From: Solea solea
Taxonomy: Eukaryota; Chordata; Actinopteri; Pleuronectiformes; Soleidae
DNA length: 64,000 bases
Assembly (NCBI RefSeq): GCF_958295425.1
Contig: NC_081143.1
Coordinates: forward strand, 25,299,586 to 25,363,585
Reading direction: 5' to 3'
Shown here piece after piece: positions 42,901 to 54,450 of this stretch. The notes under the pieces were generated by a model. It was not told the origin of the DNA. It did no database searches and was given only the letters and a program-made list of their open reading frames with translations. The stretch's first letter is position 1. Each line of letters opens with the position of its first letter. A program made the position numbers and the translations under genes.

Positions 42901-45435
42901 AACGAAATTTAAAGTGTCCACATTCAGTGCTGGTATGGAAAAACACGTATAAAAGTAGGAAAAGTAAAAATAAATAAAATATAAGAGAAATGTAAAAAAT
43001 AAAAATAAAATGTAGCAAAAAAATATAAATACAAATACAATAATGTTACCTACTATGCTGTGAGAATGAAATGGACTTGTTCTCTGTTTAAGTAATATTA
43101 CTTGATCAAGCCTATTTCTAACATTCCACACTACAAAATATGTGTGTTTCGTGCTGATATCGTGTCGGATCAATATCGGTATCATCCAATACTCAAGGCT
43201 GCAATATCGGTGTCATATCGGAAGTGAAAAAGTTGTATCGGGACATCCCTAGTTTATGCTCTCACTAGTTTCGGATCTTCGTCAATAGAGCAGGATGTTC
43301 ACTTTGTCGACAGACGTCCCAGCAGGTAGTAATAAAAAAGTACCAGGTACTATCGCTAATGGAAACGCAAACTAACCGCACCGCTAGTGGAAGCACGCCG
43401 TCAGACTGCCCCCCTTTTCACCTCAAATTTTTTATTTCTCGCCATCAGTGTACCCCGAAATCATAACATCCATTTGTCTTTGTTTGGCAGACGACTGGAG
43501 TGGAGCTGCTGTTGAAATGTGTGAACATCCCAGAGACCAACGACAGCGTGGTGAGTCCACGTTGCCATGTTGAATGTAGGATAAATGATCCTGAACGTCT
43601 GCGGGTATTTTTTTAAGCAACCAACCGCGGTGTGCGATTTACTAAATCTACAAGAGCTGGAGGTGAGAAATGGACATTGAAGCTCAGTGTGGAAGAAGTC
43701 TTCACATTTAATAGTGTTAGCGTCTCATCTGTGCAGTATTGTATGAGGAGCGTTCCTGGTGTTCTCTAAAGAAAGTTTTAAACCTGTAACTGGACCAAAT
43801 CTCCATGTGTGACACCGCTTCTCTTCCCCGTCTCTCGTCCCCTTTTCCCCTCAGGAGCTCTACATCATTGACTCTGCAGGGAAGGAGACATTAGTGGAGG
43901 CCTGCGAGAAAATGGTGAGACGAGTGAATTTCCACCGTCCAGGGCTCCGTCCTCGCACATTTTAAAGTGCAAACGCAGGGGATTTGCTGATGTAATAGGA
44001 AGTTTTGTCAAAAGAAGTAAAAATAAAAAGTGTGTCTCTGTTCCCGTCCACAGTGGGGCGAGCCGTCGCTGCTGTGCCTGGTTTTCGACCTGACCAGTGA
44101 GCAGTCATTTGCCAACTGCAGCCGCTGGATGGAGAGAGTCCGTGCCCACTGCCGGGGTCTCCACGTTCCAGGTAAAACACCGTCAAGGTCAAAGAAGGTT
44201 CAGGAGGATGGAACTAAAGATTATTTTCTTGGTAAATCAGTTGTTTGGTCCAGAAAATGTCAGAAAGTGCTCGTGTTTTTGTCTTTTTTGATATGGAGGA
44301 GCAAAGAAAAGTAGAAAAAACATTTAAGAATTTGAAATATCATTTTCTTTTTTTTCAGATTTCTATTAAAACTAAACACAAACCGATAGATACATTTATC
44401 AAATTGTCACTGGATCGGATATCGAACACATAAAAATGTAAAATCCCCAAAAATCCTATATATCTGAGCTGAAAACAGTCACTCGATTATTAATCAGTTA
44501 CTCAATGAATCAAATTTTGATCATTGATTAATCGGTCTGAAGCTTTTTTCATGATTAAAACGAACAGTCATGATTTTTTTGAATATTTCCTGGATTCTTT
44601 GCTCCAGATAACTAAGAAATCATCACACTGATCACCATTTTTTTTACATTTTTTTTAACGATTTTGAAAATAATCGTTCGTTGCAACTCTAATCACAGGC
44701 TTCACTGCGCACACACACACACACACACACACTGCAGAAATGTCAATAAAAATCAGCAGCAGCGTTTAAGCTGAGTCATGTGGTGGGCAGTTTGCTTCCT
44801 TCTTTATGTTACACAGTTGGACAATTGTGTCTTTCTTGAAATAGCTTGAAAATGACTCAGCACAAATGTGTTGCTAACAGCTCCATAGTTTAAAAAGTTA
44901 AAATAACAGTACGGGACTGATATCAGTATCAGTAGATACTGGAGTTTGTGGGAAAGTGTTATCGTGCCATCCCTAATTTCTGCATGTGTACTGCCATCTT
45001 AACGTGTGTTTCAGGCGTCCTGGTGGGCAACAAGTCCGACCTGTCCACCAGAAGGGAAGTAGAAGCATCCGTGGCCCAGGAATGGGCCCAGAGCCAGGGG
45101 CTGGAGTATCACGAGACGTCAGCTGTGAGTTCAGTTCAATGCAGACGTCGCACTATCCCCAAATCCGGCGGCGGTAGTGGATGTCAACCGTTTCCACGTT
45201 GGCAGGAGCAGCTTGAAAAGGGCAATATTTGTGACATAAATACAATAATGCTCCTTTTTTTTTTTGGAACAAATGAGCGACACCGCACGGCATTAATCAT
45301 TCATGTGTGTCCTTGTTTGTCTTCTCGCAGAGGGAGATGGAGAACTGCGACGCGCCGCTCCTCAGTTTAGCACGAGCCTTCCAGTCTCTGTATCGTGAAC
45401 GTCAGGAGGCAATACAGAACCTGAGTCCAGGCTGA
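36958..45435 (+). CDS. ift27: IFT27 (RABL4), intraflagellar-transport small GTPase
   Basis: Rab-like GTPase of the IFT-B complex; it pairs with IFT25 and supports BBSome-dependent export of signalling proteins from cilia (family knowledge). Seven exons splice in frame to 188 residues (human about 186). G1 P-loop GDAAVGKS is at 12-19; switch I segment is YSMTTG; G3 is DSAGKE at 64-69 (the family's variant of DTAGQE); G4 NKSD is at 123-126; G5 ETSA is at 151-154. The tail ends without a C-terminal prenylation cysteine motif, as expected for IFT27. Start MVKLRARCLLVG matches human MVKLAAKCILAG. Divergent from SYNGR1, convergent with CACNG2. Complete and apparently functional. Confidence 0.97.
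36992..37939 (+). other. IFT27 intron 1
   Basis: No gene. A fragment starting TAGGGCTGGGTGATAG (about 37573-37650, with TATCG motifs) looks like another hAT-like MITE end. Confidence 0.6.
37940..38019 (+). CDS. ift27: IFT27 coding exon 2
   Basis: 80 nt. Completes GDAAVGKSALSHVFHSDGTL and continues FQKNYSM. The acceptor follows a TG-rich tract ending GTGTAG; donor is GTGAGA. Confidence 0.95.
39016..39238 (+). mobile_element. tRNA-headed SINE (second family)
   Basis: GGGCAGCCCATAGCCAAGTGG...GGTTGCCGGTTTGAGTCCC resembles a type-II tRNA (A box and B box GGTTTGAGTCC), followed by a non-tRNA body (GTGTCCAATTGTAAACTGGAC) and an A-rich end. Confidence 0.7.
41121..41174. repeat. Palindromic ATT/AAT trinucleotide tract
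   Basis: (ATT)n turns into (AAT)n and then back to (ATT)n within about 54 bp, so the halves can pair as a hairpin. Confidence 0.85.
42247..43250. mobile_element. Non-autonomous DNA transposon, about 1.0 kb
   Basis: Ends AGGATGTCCCGATCCGATAT and ATCGGGACATCCCT are inverted. Subterminal zones are rich in CGATATC motifs at both ends (42255-42340 and 43150-43225). No transposase frame. A separate repeat with CAGAATCAGAATCAGAAC and TTGCACAACGAAATTT (about 42868-42920) is nested inside. No clean target duplication seen. hAT-like by its ends. Confidence 0.65.
43491..43550 (+). CDS. ift27: IFT27 coding exon 3
   Basis: 60 nt, 20 codons: TTGVELLLKCVNIPETNDSV. Human has [20 protein letters not shown]. 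Donor GTGAGT. Confidence 0.95.
43855..43914 (+). CDS. ift27: IFT27 coding exon 4
   Basis: 60 nt: ELYIIDSAGKETLVEACEKM, carrying the G3 motif DSAGKE. Acceptor CCCCTCAG, donor GTGAGA. Confidence 0.96.
44054..44171 (+). CDS. ift27: IFT27 coding exon 5
   Basis: 118 nt, phase 0 in and phase 1 out. Reads WGEPSLLCLVFDLTSEQSFA and NCSRWMERVR, matching human [20 protein letters not shown]. Confidence 0.96.
45015..45124 (+). CDS. ift27: IFT27 coding exon 6
   Basis: 110 nt. Reads GVLVGNKSDLSTRREVEASV and ends GLEYHETSA; contains G4 NKSD and G5 ETSA. Donor GTGAGT. Confidence 0.96.
45331..45435 (+). CDS. ift27: IFT27 coding exon 7 and stop
   Basis: 105 nt: REMENCDAPLLSLARAFQSL then YRERQEAIQNLSPG and TGA. 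Human has [20 protein letters not shown]. Confidence 0.95.
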   Translation, partial: REMENCDAPLLSLARAFQSLYRERQEAIQNLSPG

Positions 45436-45600
45436 ACCTCTGCTCACACACACACACACACACACAACGCACTGCTTTATTTACCAATAGGATAGGCACA
45501 GTGTTTATTGAAGTATCATTTCTGATGGTTGAAGTGAGGTTGTATGAGGTACCTACACAAAAACAGTCGCTATGTTTACACCGACACAAGTGATCAGAAT

Positions 45601-45606
45601 AATAAA
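45601..45606 (+). terminator. IFT27 polyadenylation signal
   Basis: AATAAA 166 nt past the IFT27 stop, giving a short 3' UTR that includes a (CA)n at about 45447-45466. A second plus-strand AATAAA at 46562-46567 is possible but lies beyond a SINE. Confidence 0.6.
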
Positions 45607-45807
45607 CAGACTTCGCTGGTTTGGTGCTATCATGTGTAGAAAATAGGGGCTATTGTCGTCCTTTTAAACAGTTGGTTCATTGTTGACGATACATTATTAC
45701 TAAAACACACGTCTCCAGTGCAGGCCCTCTGATGTTCCCTGTGGACTTCTGAGTAAAATACGACCTAGTTCTAGGTTTGAATTCTGTTGTGAACTAATCA
45801 CTGAGTG

Positions 45808-46185
45808 GCCACACGGTGGTGTAGTGGTTAGCACTCTCGCCTTGCAGCGAGAAGACCCGGGTTCGAGCCCCGGTTGGAACAAGGGCCTTTCTGCATGGAG
45901 TTTGCATGTTCTCCCCGTGTGTGCGTGGGTTCTCTCCGGGTTCTCCGGCTTCCTCCCACAGTCCAAAAACATGCAATGTGGGGATAGGTAAATTGAACAC
46001 TCTAAATTGACCATAGGAGTGAGTGTGAGAGTGAATGGTTGTTTGTCTCTATCTGTGTGTGGCCCTGCGATGGACTGGCGAACTGTCCAGGGTGTACCCC
46101 GCCTATCGCCCGATGTAGCTGAGATTGGCACAGCACCCCCCGCGACCCTCTGGTGGAGGATAAAGCGGTAGATGATGACAGACTG
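45808..46185 (+). mobile_element. tRNA-derived SINE with 15-bp target duplication
   Basis: 378 bp. The head GGTGGTGTAGTGGTTAGCAC and B box GGTTCGAGCCC derive from a tRNA. The body includes GTTTGCATGTTCTCCCCGTG and CCTGCGATGGACTGGCGAAC. It ends GATAAAGCGGTAGATGATG. Perfect direct repeats ACTAATCACTGAGTG flank it (45793-45807 and 46186-46200), proving insertion by target-primed reverse transcription and suggesting recent age. Confidence 0.93.
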
Positions 46186-47046
46186 ACTAATCACTGAGTG
46201 TCCAGATTGATTTTTAACCACTAGAATCCACTCCTGAGAAAATATTATTGATGCTTCTTGGTGGGAAATGGCATCTTGACGATGGTGCAGGGGAGTGACT
46301 GGTTTAAAAAACTTGTGCCAGGAATCAGAAGACAATTTTCAAGTGATTTGGTCGCGATAGACACATCTCCAGTGTCGGACCTGACAGCAAACGGGTGCAA
46401 TCTTTTTTGCAAGACCGCAAGCTTCACCCGTGATTGACAACTCCTCGACACCAGTACTTCATACAACCTCACTTGACAAAAATATAACTTCTGTAAGGTT
46501 TATGGATGATAAATGTAAGATTGTGAAACGTGTTTTTCTGGGACAGACTCGATATTTTTGAAATAAAGCTGTTTTTCTTTGACAGTCGGTGCTTTGGGTG
46601 TCTTTTTCTTTATCTGCTCAACCCTGTGACTTTGACAGGTCTGGTGACTCCAGGTCAGTGTGAACCTCCTCTGCTTCTTCCCCTCCTCTGATGTCACCTC
46701 TGATTTTAGAGTAAGGTTTTAAGAATCTCAGCCATTTCTTGTCTCCTCCTCTTTTTTTTTTTTTATCTCAATGTGACTTTGATCTCGACCTCATCTCATC
46801 GCCTACTTTCCTCTCGCTTGCTCTGTCCTTTTCCCCGTCTGCCTTTACTTTCCCCCTCTCGCCTTTTGTTAGCTTCTAAAAAACCGTGTCCTCCCTGCTT
46901 TGGTTCTCCTCTCTCCCTCGTCTTCCTCCCCCAGCTGCGTCGCCCCTCACATCACTTCAGCTGTGCCCCTGGTGCAGCGGGAACAAGCAGTAATCACCAT
47001 TTTTATCAGCGGTCTCCCATTCAAACCAGGTCAAAGCCTCGTCTCT

Positions 47047-47050
<4 letters not shown>

Positions 47051-47098
<48 letters not shown>
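47051..47098. repeat. (CTG)16 / (CAG)16 trinucleotide tract
   Basis: Sixteen uninterrupted CTG units on the plus strand. Sits in the intergenic interval, 1.6 kb past the IFT27 stop; not in a recognised exon. Confidence 0.95.
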
Positions 47099-47099
<1 letters not shown>

Positions 47100-47430
47100 C
47101 ATCCAGCTGAGAGCGACGTTGGCTCAAGTCAGACACAATGGGTCTTTGATCTCATTAAAAGCATCACATTCAAAGTGACTGCGTTCATGAAGCCTTTGTC
47201 GTGTCTCCGTTCCTCCGTCCGTGTTATCCGAGGACAGCACATGACAAAGAAACTTATTCAGGAAACTTTTTTTCCTCCATGTAAATCCTAATGAGAATCT
47301 CCATTTAACAACTTGTAACTGTTATCGCGGCGGTGTTTTTCTCTACTCCTTGAGTGGGTGATCATAATTATAGCAATTAAGATCTCTGTTGTTCCTGTTC
47401 TTTTCTGTCCGTATTGTTATTATCTTTGTA

Positions 47431-47452
47431 GTGTGTGTGTGTGTGTGTGTGT
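47431..47452. repeat. (GT)n microsatellite
   Basis: Perfect (GT)11 run. Confidence 0.93.
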
Positions 47453-48334
47453 TTTTCCCCCGGCATAAGGAAACAGAATCCAAAATAATAACAGCATTGT
47501 CTGTCACATCGGTGCGCTGTGTGTACCAGTATGTAGATTTTACATCTGTTCCCTTTATTTGTCCCTGACAATGTGCATGTAAATGTGTGTAATGAACGTG
47601 TCGTCGTTATATATATCGGTTTCCTTTTAGCGCCAAATCAAAGCGGAGGATATTTCCTGACTGTGACGTCAGTGAACGGCCATTTTGAAGCTTAGAGTTT
47701 TGTATTTTGGACAATTTTTTTAAAAAAAAACCCCGCTCATTCAGCAGTTTGCCCCTGTGCTACTGCTGTATACACACAAGCGCTCCCTCAGTCTGGTCCA
47801 AACAGAGGCAGAAACCTAATATCTGCTGCTTTAGTGATGTCAAAATGTGATGTTATTGATATTTAAGGACCCGTGTGTATGATTTAGTAGCATCTAGAGT
47901 TCATGTTTCTTCAACTAAAAACCCTTTGCAGACAAACACGCCATTCAGGACTGTGGAAGAGGACTCACTGGAAGCATTTACTTATACATCATCCACAACA
48001 TGAAAAGTGAGGCTATGTATACTGTATATCATCACTGAAATCCCAATTTTAATTTGATTCCTAATCATTATTAAACTCTATTTGTTTCTTAATCAATTCA
48101 GTTTGGGATATTTCACTTACAACAATAATTTTGCTTGGTTATAAAAGAGATTATCTTCCATGTTTCCAGGGTTCAGGTGTTTTCTTACATGGTCAGTTAT
48201 TTATGAGGAGAAAAAAAAACACATATATTAAAAGATCTGTCTTGAGATTTGAGATTTTATGAATTGCTATCACATCATTCAAATTGTACAGTTTTAATCA
48301 GAAAATCCAGGTAGTTATCTGTTATATATCAGAT

Positions 48335-48358
48335 CACACACACACACACACACACACA
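48335..48358. repeat. (CA)n microsatellite
   Basis: Perfect CA run. Confidence 0.93.
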
Positions 48359-49227
48359 TGGAGATGTGACACAAGCTCTGGAAAATGACTCTGAGCAGCA
48401 CTACTCTATGCTTTCTATTCGTCTGAAATGGAGGATCCAGCCTCGGGAATATCACTTAATAACACCACAGGATAGAGAGAGTGTGTGGGCCGCTGCTTAT
48501 TGCTTTGCAAGGGACTTTTTTTTTTTTAATTTCCACAGATATTGAAACTGGCGATATCTGATATCACAAAAAAAAATACAGATCAGCCGAGTCTATTTCA
48601 GAGGCTCACTGACATGCTCAGTCATTGGCACACAATTCTTCAGTGTTATTCATTGGTTTACAATCTTCTATTCACCCAGCATCATTTAGCAACCAGGTAT
48701 AACACATACTTTACACTGTATCACACGACACATCCCAAAATCAAGCTTTTAAAGACAATCGTTAAGAGTTTTACCACAATTTGACGCTGTTTTTAAGTTT
48801 CTAAAGACTTTATTAACATGTGTTTTATATGGGTATTCTCCCTCTTCCCTCACCCCTACATGTGTTTCCTTAATGTTTTGGTAAAATAAAGGTAAAATGA
48901 AATAATCATTTTTAATGATCAGTATTCTTAACATGTCTCCTTCTCCTCCTCCTCCTCCTCCTCCTCCTCCTCCCTTGGTGCAGACCTGTAGCACCGACAA
49001 CTGCTGTTCATCTTTCAGCCACAAGAGAGGGCACAAGTGGTCAGTGGTCAGTGGTCAGAGTCTGCAGCAGGTGACAGAGGTCAGTGCGATCCTGGCAGCG
49101 TAATGGATCGCATAATGGAAATAGATTTGTGTAACTTGTGGTGAGAGCTTTTATTTACGCGATCACAGTACTGCTCATACTTCTAAATTCAACCTTAAAC
49201 TTAACCTATGAGTAGCACATGCTTCCA

Positions 49228-49625
49228 CGGGTCACTTTATTAGGTACACATAATAAAGTGTCTTCTTCTGCTGCTGTTGCATTCACAGATGTTCTTCTTC
49301 ATACACTGTAACGAGTGGCGATTTGAGTTACTGTTGCCTCGCTATAGTGGCAAATGTACACTTAATTCCAAAGCCTCAATCACCAAGCTGCTGATTTTAG
49401 GAATTGAAATGGAACCTACGAGTCAAGCCCATAATACTCTTCATAATCTCAAAACAGTCAGGTCATTCTCGTCTGACCTTGGCCTTCAATAAGCCCCCTT
49501 TCCTCCTAGAAAAACTGGATATTTTCTCTTCTTGGGGCCGTTAGGATCTCACTAGATCAGCAGTTTCTGAAATACTTGAGATATATCAGATGAACAAGTG
49601 TGCCTAATAAAGTGGCTGCCAAGTG
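49228..49625 (-). mobile_element. Degenerate Tc1-like element
   Basis: Ends CACTTTATTAGGTACACA and TGTGCCTAATAAAGTGGC are inverted. Internal scraps on the minus strand (for example TATTTCAGAAACTGCTGATC and AACAGTAACTCAAATCGCC) match the transposase region of a widespread fish Tc1 family. Internally deleted and inactive. A solitary end of the same family lies at about 58570-58605. Confidence 0.75.
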
Positions 49626-50430
49626 TATAAGTAAGTTCATCATTTTTAAGTGCAATATCGATGCGGTGCACTTGTCTTTTAGTGTTGTATTTATTCACTT
49701 GGTCTAGCAATTATTCTATTCTTTTCTATTCTATAAGTATATGTAATCCTATAAGTGCTGCAACACGGTTTCCCACTGTGCCAACAGCATAGCAGTTATA
49801 TTTTTACACCTGCAGCAACCATAAATTATCCTGAAACTGGCAGTTTGAAGGTTGATTCTGATTAGTTTGGAGATTTGCAGGCAATGATCCTCAGTTAAAA
49901 CTTATTATTCATTTAAATCAAGAATTTGTCTGAGGTTGGGAGCTGGAGCCGCTGCATTGAAATTCTCATCGTGTGATGGCAATCCTGAAATACTAATTAT
50001 AAACTGGATTATTTATGAATGTCATGCAGTCATATGTAGAAACGACGCTGCTGCTGCGACGATGCTGGACTCTGTCATATGTGTGTCAGGTGACCGGCCA
50101 GTGACATTGTACCTGAGCGGGGTCTAAATTTGCTTTGGGACACCGGGGGCTTCAGTTCAACTCTATTTTACTGCAGTGCTCCTCAACCAAACGAACACTA
50201 ACACGCCGTTTTGTATTCATGACACAGGCTGAGCACAGGGCAAAGAGGTCCAGCTCAGTCTTAACATATGATTGTAGATTATAACAAGTCATTTAAAGTT
50301 GACAGCGACCATACCATCAATCTTGGTCTCTTTCTTTTCCTTATGTGTGTATGTGCACATGTGTGTACTTGTGACCTATGTAGGACCCTTTCTGGCATAA
50401 ACACTGACCTTGTCAGGACCAGTATCCAAT

Positions 50431-50620
50431 CCAATCCAACTTTATTTATAAAGCACTTTAACCCTTAGTGCTCACGCGGCACAGATCTGCGGCGTTTTGA
50501 ACGTGAACGTAGAGGAAGTTGCAATAATCCTCAAGGAGACAAAAACCTGGTCCAAATGAAGCAGAACCTCAGAGCTGAGATTTGAAATGTGGTTATATGG
50601 TTAGGTTTAGGGTTAAAAAA
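50431..50620 (-). mobile_element. Retroposon fragment, minus orientation
   Basis: Starts with AATCCAATCCAACTTTATTTA (tail inverted), the same 3' tail class as at 9130-9202. Upstream body on the minus strand not identified. Confidence 0.4.
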
Positions 50621-50973
50621 AAGGCATCACCAGGTCATGGTTAAGGTTAGGGATAACATTTCCAAATGCAGTGTCCTGTAAAGAATAGCTGCACAAACCT
50701 GTCTGTGCGAGTGTGTGTGTGTGTGTGTGTAAGCATTGCTTGTCCCATAGCCCCTAACTGTCCGTGACCCAAAAAGCTTGCTAATTGCAGGTGAGGGAGA
50801 ACACAGCAGCTGTTCCCCAACCCCAAATCTGCCCCCCTCTTCTGTTTGGAAGGTAGCGTGATAACAAATCAGCCAAAATGCCTTCCAGCTCACAAACCAG
50901 CACAAAAACAAACAAGAGGTATTCACTAAATTGCTATCTGCCATAATAGAAACATGCCACCTTTTCCCCCACA

Positions 50974-50976
<3 letters not shown>

Positions 50977-51021
<45 letters not shown>

Positions 51022-51077
51022 TATATACATATATATATATATACATATATACACTATATACATATATATATATATAT
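50977..51077. repeat. (TA)n-rich dinucleotide tract
   Basis: About 100 bp of TA repeats interrupted by CATATA and CACTATA units. Confidence 0.95.
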
Positions 51078-52699
51078 CCAAATACCTGAGGCCTGAAAAC
51101 TCTGTGGTGTTCACATTTTAAATAAATACAACAAAAAAAAATTTTAATAACACAGATGACTGGTTTGCTTTTCTGTTTGGAAATTCAAAAGGTCTATTTC
51201 TAGGTCTTATTATTAAAAACCTGACCGAGAGGCAAACACTTAAGAAATGAACTTTATATCAATAATGGACACAGCGTCTGAGTCTGGGAAGTGAAACCTT
51301 CTGATTTGGAGGAGCAAGGGCAAAGGTCACAGGAGCACCAGTGGATGTGTGTGCAGGGAGAAAGCAAGCTTTAAAAAATAATAATAGACTATTTAAAGCT
51401 GCAGTGTGATGTTTGTTGTTGATTGCTATTGTGAGATGATGTCAAATGGACAGAGTTGTAGATGTGATTTACTGCATGTTGCCAGTTTTCCAGTCAGCCT
51501 CTTCACTGGCTCTAGCCTGAATATGGTCCCCAAAAAAGATGATAAAAGAAGAAAAAAGATGGTGCTTAACAAAGTGCAAAACTAAAACATCAGCAATCAT
51601 GCCACTCCCATAATTCTGCATTAAACATGAGACTTTACCTCCAGCAATTGCTTAGCTTAGCTTTAGGAAACAGCCTGGCTTTGTCCATGAGAAGAAAAAA
51701 AAAACATTTAATAAAATTTGCTGACCAGCACCATTAAAACTCATGAATTAACATATCCAATTAGTTTAATCAATATATAAGCAAAAGTGCAAAAAGGACA
51801 GTTTGTTGTTTTATGGGAGGGGTTTTATGTGCCAGACTATTTCTTGGCCGTGCGGGAGCAGAAACATCCTTCAGTCACCGCACGTTGACGATACAGTGAC
51901 TCCTCCTCCGAGCCAAAACAGTCGCAGCTTCTCCTCATTTTCTTCTTCAGTTGACCACTCGCATAGAGAGACAAAAGGATAGTAAAATGCTTTGGCATTT
52001 GACTTCTGCATAATCTGCATAATCTTATGTTTGCCACTGTTTCTCAAACTACCTACTTCAACCTCCTTCCGATTACTGTGTCGTTTGAGTCTACAAATAC
52101 AGATTTCTCTCGACATATTCCGGTCACGAGTCATAAACTGCAGATAAAACTTGATAAAAGTTTTACTATCAGCGTCAAAAGGCAGCACAGGACGCACACA
52201 GGGAAGAAAACGACAAAAACAACAAGCGGCAGGCCGTGCCGTTACCGCCGAGTAGTCTGTTACGATCTGGCAACGAGTGACTGAAGGACCAGGACATATG
52301 TAGGCTGAGCTGATGAGTGAATTGGGAGCAGGTGTGCTCCTGCTGCAGGTTAGATGATTGCATGCTGGAGGTGAAAGGAGGAGAGAAGGGAGGAGACAAA
52401 AGAGGAGGGGCAACGACAAGTAATTCCTTTTGAACTGAAGTCCATGTGAAAATGAGGCTATTCTTACTTACTTTATAACATTAGTGAACATTTTTGTGGA
52501 GGAGTTAAAGGCCCCAATCACAAGATTCACATCATCTTTAATAGATCACGAAATTAAGTCACATAGGATTGTGATTGACAGGTGTTTGTCACTTTCAGTC
52601 AGGATTCTATTTTATGTTTTACATGAAGCACTAAAAATAGCAGGGTGAGCTCTGATTGGCCAGGATTGGCGTTATGGTGTTATAATGATCAGTGTTTCT

Positions 52700-52790
52700 C
52701 AATCCTGGTCCTCAGGGGACCCCTGTCCTGCATGTTCTTAAATGTTGCCCCTGCTCCAACACACGTCAACATCTAAAACATACATCTGAG
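52700..52790. repeat. Diverged copy of the foldback repeat
   Basis: CCTGTCCTGCATGTTCTTAA and CCTGCTCCAACACACG...CATCTAAAACATACAT correspond to the arms of the hairpin at 17695-17768, with substitutions that break the pairing. Confidence 0.6.
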
Positions 52791-54450
52791 CATCAGGATT
52801 AGACAAAGGCTGATTTAAATGTAAATTTAACCACCTGCATATATTATTCCACTAGCACACACTCACGCTTACATGCACGGTGTATAAAGCGAGGTTTATC
52901 TCATACGGGAAAGCCGGTCTTGTTCTGTAAAATGAGAAAGTCGACTGAGTCCAGCCTCCACTGGATTTATGGCGCTAACACAGATTGCTATGGAAGATTT
53001 ATGGATGTTGGTGAGGTCACTGTGGTCAAATGCTCCAGCTGCTTTCCTCTCAACATATATACCTCCATGCCAGAAGAGGGCAATGTCATACTCTTGAATA
53101 CGGCAGAACAACTGTTCCACTCCCTTCTCTCTCCTCCTCCTCTTCCCTCCCTCACTCGCCTCTCTTCAGTGATCACAGCAGTACTGCAGAGAGACATGCC
53201 AGCCACTTTGATCATTGCACCAGGGGAGGAGAGAGAGAGGGAGGGAGGGAAGGAAGGAGGGATAGAATGGGGGAGAGAAAGAGAGGGAGCACACAGAGAC
53301 AGAGCATCATGCAGCAGGACATCGAGGCTGATGTTGAAGAATTTGCTCTTTTATTCCTCGGCTGATGGAACGTCAGGTCAGCGAAACACTGGAGGGCTGA
53401 GACACAGGTGGAGAGAGAGAGTCAGAGAGGTCAAGATTAATAAACGAATAGGGATTGTTAATGAGTTATTTAATGGTGAATGAATGACATGAAAAATACA
53501 GGAAAACAAAGGAGAACTGAGCATCTCCACCACGGATAAAAACCACAGTGCAACAGTGATAATAGACACCCACCGACATGTTATGATACACAGCGTTTGC
53601 ACCCTGAGGAAATCCTGCCTGTGCTGCAATGAAGTGGTGCATTTTTAACCACTATTAACCCAGGAAGAGAATGCGGTGGTGGCGTTTACCGAAGGGTCAC
53701 GGAAACGTACCGTACTGTCGTCGTCAGGTGTACACTGTAAGTTCTGGAAGATCTCTGGCTTCTTCTTTCCAACCCAGTGGATTTTGATCTTGAGCAAAAA
53801 GCACATTTCTGTCACTTTGCATACGTCGTCTGGATCGTTGGTCTCTCCGACAGCGTGGCACACAGAGGCTTTTTCACCGATGTCCGTTGGTGCCGTTTCA
53901 CCCGGTCCAGACTCGTACTCAGTTTCAAACGAGATTGAGATGCAGTCTGGTGCTAGCCACGCTAGTTTTTGGTCCAAAGAGACCACAGAGAAGACGGTAA
54001 CCATGGAAACTTACTTCAGTTTGTATGATGAAGTCCATCAGTAGCCACACTCATTCAAGTCAGAAGAAAACAAGGGAAAACATGAAGATGATTTCCTGTG
54101 AAGCAGCTTCCTGTGGATGTAAAATCACCTCTGAAATCAAAGTAGTCTTTACGATACATAGAAACGTAACGTAGCTGCGGATCACAAGGCAAAGATACAC
54201 AGTGTTTTCTTTGTAGCGGTGATAATAAAGAATAACAATTATAACTGTGTGGATGTGAAACTTTGTAATCCATTTATTATAGAGCTATAGACGATGAGCT
54301 ATAGAGAAATTAGTCTGCAAAGCTAATGGATGGAACTTACCTTCAGTACTTCTGTCTCTGTGGATGTGTGAGCACTTCTGTCATCATCATGAATACATTT
54401 GTCATTAAGTCATCTTTCATGTTAAAATACCACAATTTAGCAGAGGTTCA

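Larger units (their letters stand above)
38020..43490 (+). other. IFT27 intron 2 (5.5 kb)
   Basis: No gene. Contains a tRNA-headed SINE (39016-39238), a palindromic ATT/AAT tract (41121-41174), a 1.0 kb hAT-like MITE (42247-43250) and a Harbinger-like fragment just before exon 3. Confidence 0.65.
43551..45330 (+). other. IFT27 introns 3-6
   Basis: Intron segments 43551-43854, 43915-44053, 44172-45014 and 45125-45330. The third contains a degenerate MITE (about 44440-44695, ending GTTGCAACTCTAAT) and (CA)11 at 44711-44732. Confidence 0.65.

Noticed and set aside
45812..45884. tRNA gene
   Set aside because: tRNA-like head is continuous with a SINE body and flanked by a target duplication; not a functional tRNA. 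The same reasoning applies to the heads at 39018 and 58422.
45700..46335. 211-codon minus-strand frame
   Set aside because: Spans the antisense of the SINE at 45808-46185; spurious.
46900..47178. Polyalanine or polycysteine protein around the CTG tract
   Set aside because: Frames are open only because of the trinucleotide repeat; no supporting exon structure.
51871..52419. 182-codon minus-strand frame
   Set aside because: No domain or homology recognised, no splice or promoter context; probably chance or an old repeat.
52920..53483. 187-codon plus-strand frame
   Set aside because: Second half is GA-rich low complexity; no recognisable protein features.
53645..54044. Opposed frames of about 120 codons on both strands
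   Set aside because: Neither matches a known family; the region shares a dispersed repeat with 35300-35360, so transposon-derived sequence is more likely than a gene.
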